Shown here: piece by piece, positions 28,201 through 39,534 of the stretch
Position numbering within the stretch: the stretch's first letter is position 1
Layout: every line of letters begins with the position of its first letter
The notes under the pieces: model-generated
Seen by the model: the letters and a program-made list of their open reading frames with translations, nothing else
What the model was told of the DNA's origin: nothing
The model's database searches: none
Program-made: the position numbers and the translations under genes
Source of the DNA: Tanytarsus gracilentus
Taxonomy: Eukaryota > Arthropoda > Insecta > Diptera > Chironomidae
NCBI GenBank assembly: GCA_038502055.1
Contig: JAXRKN010000037.1
Coordinates: forward strand, 4,402,001-4,466,000
Direction of reading: 5' to 3'
DNA: 64,000 nucleotides

Positions 28201-31200
28201 CTCACTTTAGCGCAACACTTGTCCATGACATCAATTAACGCAGGCGTTTCAGTTTCGGGTAATGACAGAAGTTTCATAATGCATTTAATTTCCTTTAGAA
28301 TGTGAACTGCCAAACGTCTCGGTGCTGGTCTGTAGTTACAAAGAATGACTAAAGCGAATCCTTCAACGAGATTAAGTGTCGACATAATTGGAATCTCCAT
28401 TTTCTTCGCTTCATTTGATATCGATATTGACGATGAAGTCGGATGATGATGGTGATGGTGGTGGCCATGAATTGTTCCATTATTTGAATTCACACTTGAA
28501 TTCGTACTCGTCGTGCCGATTGAATGTTGTTGTTGAATTTGTTGAGAGGAAATATATCCTGAATCTTTTGCAGAAATGACAGTGGCAATTGTAGATGTCG
28601 TGGCATATGTGTCGGTTGTTGACGGTTGTGCTGTGGGAATAGTGACTGTTTTGACATTTTGGATGGGCGGCGGGACTTTTTCCAATGCCATTTTCCAGGT
28701 ATTGAGTAATATTTGTAGCATTCGTAAGCCGTTGTCGAGTAGATGATGGAATGTATCGTTGACGTCACGAGATAAAAATTGAGTAAATCCCTGTATAACA
28801 TCCTGACGCCAATCAGGAAAATCCCTTACGAGTGTTTGGAGAGACTGACATGCTAAACCACTCAGTTCCTCATCCATGTGAACAGTGCATCGTGCAAGCA
28901 AATCAACCAATTCAGACTGACTTATATTGTCGGGAATGAGACGAGGAATGGCGGCAATGCATGTCCGAAACAGGTCAATTTTAGGTTTTCTCTCGCCAGT
29001 CAACAGCTCTTCCGGCTCTTTATTACAATTCTGTGTGTTTGTCATCATGAATGGACGCCCTGTATAATTGCTCATATAAAAGTTGATAATTTAATAGAAG
29101 CAATTAAAACTCACCTAAACTTGTATCGAGAGCACGCAGAATATCAACAAAAACTCTTCGAACGTGAGGAAAATAATTATACATGCCAATACTCTTTGCC
29201 ATATCTTCAGTCAATAGTTTAGTTAAGTATGTTTTCTTAACTCTGAGAGTATTGCCGGAAGGTAGAATGGGTATTGTTCTCGGCATCGGCGGTTCACCAT
29301 CCTTTTGTTGAAGCGAATCGGCAACCACAAGAAATGCTCTCAATCCAATGCTCATTCTTTCCGGTGTCATTATAATCTTAATGGGCCTCCCCACACATAA
29401 AAGTTCGAAAACAATTTCTCGCATGGCAAAATCTAGCCTCTCTTGAGCAATAAACTGAATAATCTTTACGAAAATGTTCAAGGGCATATCTCGTGGCACG
29501 ACTGCTTTACTTCCACGTGGAAATAACGAATTTACGATGCTCTGCAATCGAGAGTGAGTCGCCTGATTTGATTCACATTTAATCCTTATCATATAAACCC
29601 ACAGCAATCGATACAATGACTCGAGAGCTATGCGAAGGAAAATAAAAGCAAAAACGTAATTATAAAATTTCCTCAATGAATAAGTAATAAAAAGAAACTC
29701 ACCAACTCTACTCATCTTTTGATCACGATTCTTTAAATTACTTAAACACATTGCGAGAAAGTAATGCCAATTGTTGAGAAAGAAAGTTTTTTGTGATACA
29801 CAGAGGAGACATGTTACGAGTGGAAACAATGCTAGACGGTGCTTGTTCTTCGTACACGCATCAAGGGTCGGCGAGTAAAGAAGATCGACAAAATTCTTTA
29901 CGCACGGCACATTTACTTCATTTTTGACTGCTGCTGCTACCGGTACGAGAATTTCGACAAATAAACCGGCAAGCGCATGTTTGATATCCTTATCTTTAAC
30001 TTCAAGAAAATATTGCGCACATTCGTGCATAAATTGAAAAGAGGCTTCAAACTCTTCGATTGGTACCATTTTTACGCGAAAGAACTTCATGCCCATGAGG
30101 AGGCTGATAATGCTTTGAGTTGTGGGAGGTGAGGGTTCTTTCGATCGTAATTCCTTCAGTTCGGATATAAATCTCTTCTTAATGGAGGCAAAACGACTTT
30201 GTGCGAGTGTACCAACAACTTCGCCATAAAGATCTGCAATAATGTGAATGTTGTATGAATTTGGCGTATTTTGTATTCCTTCTCGATATTTAAAATGACG
30301 AAAAGCCAGGTTTTCAATATTCTTGATAATATCTTCGTGCCCCGGGTGAAATGGCAACTGTTTGAGGACTTCCAATAGAGCCAAACAAAATATAAATTCA
30401 ACAGCCGCTTCACGACGTTGAAGTTGAATTTCTAAATCACTTGAGGTGCCAATCAAATTCCAATCGATATCGGACTTCTTTATGTCGGTCTTAAATTCAG
30501 TATCTGAAATTTGTCGATGATGCCAAGCCAGTAGCGCTCTCAGTAATGAGGGTAAACAATGTTCTGCCGCAGAGCCTAGTGCGGAAAGAAGCTGATCAAA
30601 TTGTGGGTCTTCGCCGCGTTGTAAAAGTTTTGAAATTTGCTTTTCCGAGCTCTCCAACATCACACCTTCGATTTTCTTCTCAGCTTGCTGAATAAAATCC
30701 GCAAATAAAATCCTCATGACCACCTCTCCGGGTCTTAGATTTTCAGTACTCGCAAACATATTTTCTGAGCTATTTGAAAATCCACTTGCGACCAATGACG
30801 AGCGATTTTGTGGACTCCACGGCAATAGGCTTGATCGAGTTGACAGTGGAACGGTATTGTAAATAGGCGATTTAACTTGATCTATTTCCTGGTTAGATAT
30901 TTCATCATTTTCCGATCTCAAACTACTGCGACCAACTGGCGAATTATTGAGACTTCCAGACAATGAAATTACCGTATTATCCGAGTTGGTCGCTAACGAA
31001 TCACTTTGCTGATGACCAGAGACTAAAAAGAAAATCAATTTTTATTATTATCGATTTTCGAATTTCATTTTCTTTTGCACATTAAGCAAATTACTTTGTG
31101 TTCTTATAAACTATAAACACTTATCCCCATGTTCTGAATGCATGTGTTATATCTTACTTGTACGATTTGACGACTTAATTGCTAACAATGATGACGTATG

Positions 31201-32077
31201 TCCTAACTTGGCTAAAATTCTCGCTATTAAACTATTGCTCTTTATATAAACATTATTTTGATCAACCATAAATTCTATTTTTAACTTTTTCCGTACGATT
31301 GGAAATCATGTCTCATTGACAGTGAAATTAAATTGTTGATAATGATCCGCGTTGTATTGATCACGATAAAAGAGTATATGATAGTTGTTTATTTTTTAAA
31401 TTATCACACAAATATAGGCGATAATATCAGTTTAGCTTAAACGCTCGCGAAAAGACTTGCTCTTGGAAGGAGCTGTAAAAGAAAACTAATTCAAACCGAG
31501 GTGTTTTTCATAATCATGTACAGCAAGTGTACAGACACGGATATTCTCTCTTTGTTGTAGGGTGGTCTTTTAAAAAAAAGTGCATACAGTTAAAGAAAAA
31601 AATTAAAATAATACACTCAAAATTCAATAATGCATAACATCCCCATAAAAAAATTTATATGCTGTGACATGACAGTAGCGGCATTCTGATCAAAATCGGC
31701 GACGCCCTTGAAAGTGAAAAAAGTTAGAAATTTTGGCATTTAAACAAATTGTATCAGTGAGTTGTTGGACTTGTGCATGAATAAAAACTTGTCGATTGAC
31801 GAAGGAATGAAAAATCGATGAATAGACGGGAAAAAGTTTTTCAAACATTTATCGTTAATTTAATCGATTTTGTGGATATTTATTATGCTTGCAACTGCAA
31901 AAAAGTTGAAATTGCACATTTAAATTATTGAAAAGTTGTAAATGCGTCAGAAAAAGTAATTGTGTGCAATTTCAGAACCGAAATTTAAAATTGTCGAGTT
32001 TTAGCACTATTTCAACAATATTCACCTAGACTTTTATCTCCTGATGAACTTCCAGTTGTACTTTCGGACTTGTCCAT
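13245..32077 (-). CDS. fry: Furry, giant HEAT/ARM-like scaffold protein
   Basis: 25 coding exons in transcript order: 32026-32077, 29703-31022, 29115-29627, 28206-29059, 27795-28126, 27462-27647, 26732-26872, 25917-26078, 25665-25858, 25477-25596, 25241-25404, 25067-25177, 24836-24990, 24312-24472, 20479-20595, 20178-20413, 19718-20115, 17783-19074, 17520-17660, 16593-17443, 16072-16533, 14237-15400, 13961-14151, 13600-13772, 13245-13405. They total 9651 nt (3216 aa) with consistent phase, close to known Furry lengths of about 3000-3500. Diagnostic blocks: RGEDPQFDQLLSALGSAAEH near the N-terminus, GLRAFLVVADSLQQKDGEPP, RSRSAQSLK, and LYKLMFQLLLLIEADHKIA near the C-terminus. Furry partners NDR-family kinases (Tricornered) and Mob to control cell polarity, dendrite tiling and wing hairs. 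Exon 4 holds a Ser/Thr/Gln-rich insert with a seven-His run. The intron 20596-24311 contains a GPCR gene on the other strand. The first exon is only 52 nt (MDKSESTTGSSSGDKSL), so the start is the least certain part. Confidence 0.93.
21138..23920 (+). CDS. CNMaR: Class A neuropeptide GPCR, CNMamide-receptor-like
   Basis: Exons 21138-21803, 22242-22384, 22780-22871, 23109-23233, 23306-23421, 23607-23680, 23790-23920; 448 residues. The first ATG in frame is at 21138. The N-terminus carries five N-glycosylation sequons. TM1 holds the GN motif (GSTGNILSVFVFF), TM2 is SSSYYLAALGISDTCFLIV, TM3 ends in ERF in place of DRY before IAVLYPLRRQT, TM6 is KMLLIVSSVFVCLNLPSYIM, and TM7 is NFGINFIIYCLSGQNFR (the NPxxY motif reads NFIIY). 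The TM2, TM6 and TM7 wording is closest, as I recall it, to insect CNMamide receptors; another peptide receptor of the rhodopsin class is possible. The gene lies wholly inside a fry intron, antiparallel to fry. Confidence 0.82.
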
Positions 32078-33068
32078 GCTTATTTTCACTTTAACGCACT
32101 TTTATGCACTAAATTTTCATTTTTTCCTAAAATTTTCTCGGTACACAATTTAAAAGTTGAAATGAAAACAAAAATAATAAGAAGAAACAGTCAATAGATG
32201 CAAACGGTGTGACAAAGCGCATTTTCTAAAATGTCCACTCAAAAATCTTTATTTTTTGCTTAATTTGTAATTTTATCAACTGTAATTAGTAACTCAAACA
32301 AAATTTATCAAGATTTTATTAAAAATTGCAAATAAACTTTCAATTTTTTAATGGACACGAAATTTACTCTTTTTCTAAAAATCAATTGCTAAAAAAAGAT
32401 GCGAAATAAATTTTGTTTACATGATGCGAAAAACATATGATAAAGATGTAGTAAATAAGCGGCAATGACCTTGAGAAATTTTCATTTAAAATAGATTTTC
32501 TAATTTTATTTTATTTTTATTTCATTCGTCTTTTTTTTCATATTTCATTTGATTTTAATTTTTTTAACATCTTATAGAGTAGGTTATGGAGGTTACTAAA
32601 AATTAAAGTCTAAAACTATAATTTGATTTTTTTTTAAAGTTGCAACTCAGTTTGATGAGTGATGGACATGCTTTTGCACTATAATTTGCTCTTTATTTCG
32701 TTGTTGGATGTTTTTTTATTGACAATTTAAAAGGTGTTTATAAATTTGGATGGTTGTCGATAATCAGTAATTATTTTCTCGCATGAGAACTACATTTTAT
32801 CTTCTTTTGTTCTGTTAAACTAGCATATTATTTGAATGTTTTAAACGGAAAGTGCAGTGAATATAAACTTTTGTCGTCATCATTTCTCTTTAACAGATCA
32901 ATTTAATCCAAATCCTTTATAAAGCAATTGTAAAAGAGTGTTGATGGTGGTGCACGTGGCTTTGATGGTTTATAAAAATTTTTAATTTCATTTCTTACTG
33001 TATAAATTCTTGGGAAGGAAAAACTTTTTCAAAAAAAAAAAATGAGTCAGAGCAAAAATGCTTTAATA
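32078..33068. other. Spacer between fry start and Prps end
   Basis: About 1 kb of AT-rich DNA holding the fry 5' UTR and promoter and the Prps 3' UTR, both on the minus strand. There is no obvious TATA near the fry start and no other gene seen. Confidence 0.5.
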
Positions 33069-36000
33069 TTAATATGGGACGTTAGAGAACAAATAGGACA
33101 CACTTTCGCCATTATGTGTTCGTCTTAAAGCTCTAAAATAGATTTTTAAAAAAAATAGATTAATATATAATTTTGTAAAAATATCCAAACTTACTCTGCA
33201 AACATCATTGACACATCAATGCATTTGATTTTGGGACAATCCTTCATGTGACCGTGCTGAGGAATAGTATTTGTAACAACAACAGCTTCGAAGCATGCAT
33301 TGTTAATTCTTGATATCGCCGGACCACTAAATATTCCATGTGTCAGTATAGCATAGACTTTTGTGGCGCCTGCCTCGAGAAGTTTTTCAGCAGCATGGCA
33401 AATTGTCCCACATGTGTCAGCCATGTCGTCTACTAAGATCGCTACTCTATCCTTAACGTCTCCAACTAAAACCATTGAAGCTACCTCGTTGGCCTTTTTA
33501 CGTTCCTTATGGATCAAGGCAAATTCAACATTCAATCTATCTGCTATTGATGTCACACGTTTCGCACCACCAGCATCTGGCGATACGATAATTGAGTTGC
33601 GCCACTCTTCGATATTCTCTTTGATCCATTTGAGAACAGCTGGCTCCGCGTAAAGATTATCAACGGGAATATCAAAGAACCCCTGTAGAACAAAAAAAAC
33701 AATAATTTTATCTCAATCTATAACTCATAATTGAATTAATACAAACCTGTATTTGTGAAGCATGAAGATCCATGGTTATAATATGATCCGCACCGGCAAC
33801 CGAAAGCATGTTCGCAACTAATTTTGCAGAAATCGGAGCGCGACTCTGTTTGCAAAAATTTAGAGAAATTGCTTGTGTGAGCTTCAAAAGTTATTACTAA
33901 AAAAATCTATCTAAAGATTAAAGGAAAAATATCTACTCTATAAGTTGATTAAAATTGTTAAGTCACTCTAATTCAAGAGGTAAAAAATGTTAGAAAAAGA
34001 AGTATTTAGAAAGTAAAAAAACATCTAAAGCGATGAATGAATCGAAAAAGACAATGTAAATCAATGTCCCTACACAAGTATTTTTTCTTTTTTCGCAAAG
34101 TGTCATGCATGAATCTACAAATAGTGTAATAAAAAATATTTTTCCTTTTCATAGGACTTTTCACCGATATTTTTGTTCTATTGTCATTGAAGTATTGAAA
34201 TTTGAAAGCGTTTTTTGGGGAAAGTATATATATTTTTTTATATGATTGATATTAAGAAGAAGCTGACGCATTTTTACCGTAATCTACAAAAAAAGAACAA
34301 AAAATTTCTGTATTAATATCAGTCTTAAAAGAAAAGAGGACACAAAAAAGGATTTTGGAGCTTCCAAATACTTCTTTTAATATCCATGATAGATTTGGGA
34401 AAGTTACAAAGCTTCGATACTACACATTTTTTTTCTTCTCACATCTATTCTCGTCTATAAGTTACAACAATAATATTAAATATTTTTCTACTGATAACGC
34501 AGTAGATGTTATTGTTTTTAGTTTTTTAATAATTAGTATTGCACTCTGAGATCATCGTTAGACGTCAGCATTTTAGAAGCGTAATTATTGTTATGCCAAT
34601 TTTATTATTCTTCCCCAGTACTCAGAATGGTCTTATGTGATCTGATTTAACTTTCTGTTAGTTACTTTTGAACGTGGAATCAATTTTAAATGTCTATATA
34701 TGAATTTGCTTATAACACGCGTAAATAGATTTTGGAAATGGAAGAGAGGTAAAGTATTCTACAAAAACCATCCTGTGTGCTAATAAAGAAGCTCAATTGG
34801 AAATCATCAAAAAATAAATAATGTTAACTCTCTTTAATTTGGATACAGTAAAATAACCGATTAATTGAAAAAACTCTTAAATCATTAATTTGATTTCTAT
34901 AGAAATCTTTACTCACAATGTAAAGATCTGGTACATAATCCTATAAAATATAATAAATTAACAAGAAAACAAAGTGAACGAAATGAAGGAAATTTTCTGA
35001 ATGATTTTTTTGCGGTCTCAAAAGGAAACTTATCCAGTTTGCACAGGACGAATTTCGTATTTAAAATATTTCTTTTTTTTTTGTGAGGGGACTAAAATCT
35101 TTTAACTTTTATACAGTGCTATTGTTTATCACACGAGAGTATATGTGCATATAACTTTAAAATATTCTTGTTAAAAATCGATTCCATAGTTGTTTTTTAA
35201 ATAAGACACACATAGCTTAGGATTCGTTAAAGCAAATAATCCGAGTTAAAAATTAAAAACATTTATGTATCGGCAAGAAAATGAGTTAATTGTGATGACA
35301 TAAACAGTGAAATTTGTTATGAATATATTTTTGGTTTTACCAAAAAAAAGTAATGAAAAGAAAATCTCTAAGACATTAAACATGAAGCTAAAAAAATATG
35401 CTGCATTGTGAGTGTGGAAATATTTTTTTTTCTTAGCAAACTTTAGCTATTCGACAAGTGATGGTTTTAATAAAATGAGAGTGACGATCGTTAAGAAAAT
35501 ATGATGATAAAAAAATGAAACAAATGATTTTAGGTAAAGAAATAAAGGGAATCACCCGAAATTTCCATTCGTTTGACTTCATCATCAGTTGTGCTAACTT
35601 TTCGTCGCCAGACTGGTAGTCGGATAGTAGAGGTAGAAAAGCATACATGACACAATACGAGGTAGCAATAAAATTGGCAAAACATTCCGATAATATATTA
35701 CGGGTTATTGTGCATTTCAGAATTTTTTTTCGAGAGTGCGTTTTGTTGGTAGAAATAATCACGTTAATATATTTAGGAAGAGCAAAGAGTCATGAGGAGA
35801 GAAGAGAAATAGAAAAATAGGTGAGTTATTAAAAACAATCTTATTAATAATATTATTACGGAAATAATTGCATTAAAGTTGTATTTATTTATTGAGACAT
35901 ATTGCACATTGATTGCCACAAGGAAATATGTGCGATAAGAAACTTTTGTAGATGAAATTCATCAGAACTAAAACTTAAACATATGAATTTGAAAATATGT

Positions 36001-37774
36001 CTCTCGCAATCGATTGAGTTGCATATTTTTTTTCTTTAAAAATACTTCCACAAATTCAATCAAAAACATTTAGTAAAGAGGAGAGAGAGAGAGATAATTT
36101 AATAAGCCAATCATCGGTATTAATTGCGGTATGAGAACAAGGAAAATTATTTTTTTTAAATTACCACGCTCTTATTAAAAAATAATAATAAGTGGGAGAG
36201 GGGATTTCAAGAAATAATTAAAATAAGGATTTGAAAGCCACGGTAAAAAGTTTATGCAAAAAGTTTATGATATGAATGAATGAATGGATTTTGTGAATGT
36301 TTTTCTTACCTTGTCCTTTTTGTCCTGTCGAGCGTAGGGAAAGCATGGTATCACAGCTGTAACTCTTGATGCTGAGGCAATCTTACATGCGTTGATCATA
36401 ATTAAGAGCTCCATCAGGTTATCGTTAACCTCTCCCGAGCCCGACTGTACAATGTACACATCTTCACCTCGAACTGATTCTCCAATTTCCACGCTACAAA
36501 AAAAAATCATGTTAGAATAAGATTGAACAGAAAGTTCACATTCACACAAACGTATTCAAAGAAAAAATATTTTCTTTCTCTCTATTGATATAGACTATTT
36601 TTATCAGCCAATCACTTAAAATAAATAGCATCATCACCAAAAATTTAATCAATAAAAAATATTCTTGCGACACACATGATTTCGAGAATTTAACTTTTGC
36701 GTCAAATATCTTTGAATCTTTGCGAGTATTTAAATTTTTTTATCCTTCGAGGAAGTGTTTCAAATATTTAGTGCTCAATATTATTATGTGTAGGTAGGAT
36801 TTAGAAAAAAAGCATTTGTCAGAAGATTTAAATTCAAGGACATCTTCGTTAATTTTCTTCTCTCACTCTCTCTCATCTTTATAATATATTATATGCTGTT
36901 GTTGTGTTCGCGCGCTTGAAAAAAATTGTAAAATTGCATTTTTTATATGCCCCCAACAAAACTCTCATAAACGATTGCTCTTACGTCAAGGAATAATTAT
37001 AGTAAATATTTTCAAAATATCGCAAAAAAAATATAAACAACTGATATAGCCTTCAATATTGTTCTAAACAGGAAGTCTCATAATATTGACCAAACATTAT
37101 TGATTTTATTATGTTGTGTCGTGTCGAGAAGGATAATGCTGCCATTCCGTACCTGTCTCTTCCTCTCTTTAAATTGAGCTTTACCTGTGAACATGCAAAA
37201 ATGTACAATGTTGCACTTTTTTCTTCTCTTTCCCGAGTGTCATGTGAAAATTGCTGATATACATATACATATATATATGTATTTTTAAATTCTCATATTC
37301 TTTCTCTTTGAGCATATCAGCGAAGGCTCAAATTTATTTGAGGTTGGAATGATTTGGTTGAGTGGAAAAAAGCATGTTGTCGATTACATAAAAGCTGTCT
37401 AATCTAATTTAGAAATGATTGGAGTTCACTATTGAAACTAATGTATGATCTCTCTTTAACAACGATAGACAGACAATGTGAGATTTGAAAGAAATGAAAA
37501 AAATATCATCAGAAAAGTCAACTCTTCAAGGTTGATTGAAACGGCGAGATATGCATAGAATTTTAGCTGCTCAACATGTGTTTGAAAATTATTGACTAAA
37601 TCACATTATAATATTATGTATCGTGACACATTATTAAGTGCCAGCCACTTACCAAGTTTCCAAATTTGAGAATTTTTTTGTCACAACTTTTCCTAGATCT
37701 ATGCCAAGTCTGTCCACTATCCTTTGTGCGAGATCAGGATGCGACGATCCCGAGAATATTTTTATGTTAGGCAT
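33069..37774 (-). CDS. Prps: Ribose-phosphate pyrophosphokinase
   Basis: Exons 37653-37774, 36310-36493, 33747-33845, 33195-33682, 33069-33132 give 318 residues, the exact usual length. The enzyme makes PRPP from ribose 5-phosphate and ATP for purine, pyrimidine and NAD synthesis in the cytosol. Visible motifs: MPNIKIFSGSSHPDLAQRI at the N-terminus, the flexible-loop segment ARQDKKDKSRAPISAK, the Mg-PRPP synthase signature region around DLHASQIQGFFDIPVDNL, and the PRPP-binding loop VDDMADTCGT. The C-terminus is HNGESVSYLFSNVPY. Long introns at 33846-36309 and 36494-37652 contrast with the short introns elsewhere; the first contains an in-frame 24-nt candidate cassette exon. The start codon is 248 bp from the divergent UBE2K start. 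Confidence 0.95.
34917..34940 (-). other. Candidate 24-nt cassette micro-exon of Prps
   Basis: On the minus strand this segment is preceded by a pyrimidine-rich stretch and AG and followed by GTGAGT. It encodes DYVPDLYI in frame. The flanking Prps exons both join in phase 0, so it can be skipped or included without a frame change. Inclusion would put eight residues between KKDK and SRAPIS. Confidence 0.55.
34941..36309. other. Long Prps intron segment
   Basis: AT-rich intron DNA with short purine runs such as GAGAGAGAGAGA near 36.08 kb. I see no nested gene. Regulatory elements for Prps or its cassette exon may lie here but cannot be pointed out. Confidence 0.5.
36494..37652. other. First Prps intron
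   Basis: AT-rich intron of 1159 bp with a TA/CATA microsatellite-like stretch at about 37257-37281. No coding content was recognised. Confidence 0.5.
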
Positions 37775-38022
37775 AGCTTCGGTTGATTCCTCTAAAACGA
37801 CTAAATTAAATCTCCCTTCTCGCACTGTTTTTATTTTTTTCTCAAAATCAAACTAAAACTTTTTCGATATCGAGTTGAATTCCCCCAATAATTTCCGAGG
37901 GGAACTTACAACGGGCAAAAAACTCGCATGTCAATTGGATTCGGTGGAAAACTTTAATAAAAAATCGACAAAATTTATTTAATTAAATTTCATCAAGATC
38001 GCCACTCATAGAAGGTTAAATA
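37775..38022. promoter_or_regulatory. Bidirectional promoter, Prps and UBE2K
   Basis: A 248-bp gap separates two outward-facing start codons of housekeeping genes, so both 5' UTRs and promoters must share it. There is no TATA box, as is usual for this promoter class. Confidence 0.6.
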
Positions 38023-39085
38023 ATGGCAGTAAATATGGCAGTGAGTCGCATTAAGCGAGAATTTAAAGAGGTGAGTGTGGGGATTGTCGAGAAAAATGGG
38101 TTTTTTTGAAAAATCACTTCAAGGCAAAGGTGAAAATTTAATTTACTTGTTTCTAAGGTCAAAAAAATAAGTCTTTGTAATAATTTCTTGTCTCTTTGTA
38201 GGTTTTAAAGAGCGATGAGGTAAGTTAAAATATCATCAGTTGTTCATTTACAATTTACACACATTTAATCGCGTTTCTTACCATTATTTTCATTAACATT
38301 CATCTTTAAAGCGCAATTTAAAGACAATGAGTCGTTAAGATGAGATATTAATTAGATGTACTGACACTCTGGCTTTAAATTCAGTTGCAAAGTTTACTTG
38401 GTTATGAAAATTTCACTCAACATTTGCATTTTGTCTTCTTCTTAAATAATTTCTTTTTTTTTCCTTCAAAAAAAAATGTTATCTTTAGATTGCTCAATGT
38501 TCAATTAAATTGGAGCTGGTTAATGACTCATTCACCGAATTGAGGGGAGAAATTGCAGGACCTCCAGGTATAATTGCAATATTTTTAATTTATTTTAAAA
38601 ATTTTAACTGAGATAAATTCTTGCTTTTAGAAACTCCATACGAAAAGGGAACATTCTTGCTCGAAATACACGTACCCGAAACCTATCCCTTCAATCCACC
38701 GAAAGTAAAATTCCTTACAAAAATTTGGCATCCGAATATCTCTTCAGTGACCGGTGCAATTTGCTTAGATATTCTGAAAGATAACTGGGCGGCGGCAATG
38801 ACATTACGTACAGTTCTTCTTTCGCTGCAAGCGCTTTTAGCTGCCGCCGAGCCTGATGATCCACAGGACGCAGTCGTTGCAAATCAATTTAGAGAGAATC
38901 ATGAAATGTTCTGCAAAACAGCGAAGCATTGGACGAATTGCTATGCAAAAGGACCCCATAAATTTCCAGATTTCGATCAAAAGGTACAACGTCTCAAAGA
39001 CATGGGCGTAAGTGAATTCGATGCTAGAGCTGCCCTATCGAGACACAACTGGGACCTTAACTTAGCTACAAATGATCTATTTTGA
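38023..39085 (+). CDS. UBE2K: Ubiquitin-conjugating enzyme E2 K (E2-25K)
   Basis: Exons 38023-38070, 38202-38219, 38489-38567, 38631-39085; 199 residues against 200 in human UBE2K. The UBC fold covers residues 1-150, with HPN at 82-84 and the catalytic cysteine in GAICLDIL (Cys93). The C-terminal 40 residues (DMGVSEFDARAALSRHNWDL) are a UBA domain, which distinguishes this E2 and lets it build Lys48-linked chains. Exon 2 is only 18 nt (VLKSDE) and keeps frame; it restores the FKEVLKS sequence conserved in the family, so it is constitutive rather than optional. The gene is divergent from Prps and convergent with the SANBR-like gene. Confidence 0.96.
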
Positions 39086-39534
39086 TTAAATTTACACTCT
39101 AATTTGTCAACTGTTTTTCAAGCTCTATCCTATACCTTTCCATCGTGCGGAGATTTGTAAAAAAACACTTTCCTTTTTTTTATACGTCAATATTTTATTC
39201 TCTTTTACAATAATTGCCAATATAAGAAAGAAAATCTATTAAATGACTCGGTAACATGAGACATTTATATATAAATAAATTTTAAATTAAAAGCTCGATT
39301 CTCACGCAAAAGCTGGAAGCACAACAAATTCAAAATTTATTTTTCTCTATACATCCATCACTTAGTCACAATCTCTTTGCTTCATGAATAATATCGAGAG
39401 AGAAAATAAAACAAGAAAAGATTTTGTAAATATTGCTTCATCATCTAAAATCTAATTGTCACGCGTCGTATATGTGTGTATTAAATATAATAAAATTTAG
39501 AAGGAAAAGTTAATTATTTTAAAATGGTTTTCAC
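39086..39534. other. Convergent 3' ends
   Basis: A 449-bp spacer holding the 3' UTRs of UBE2K (plus) and the SANBR-like gene (minus). AT-rich with no other feature seen. Confidence 0.6.
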
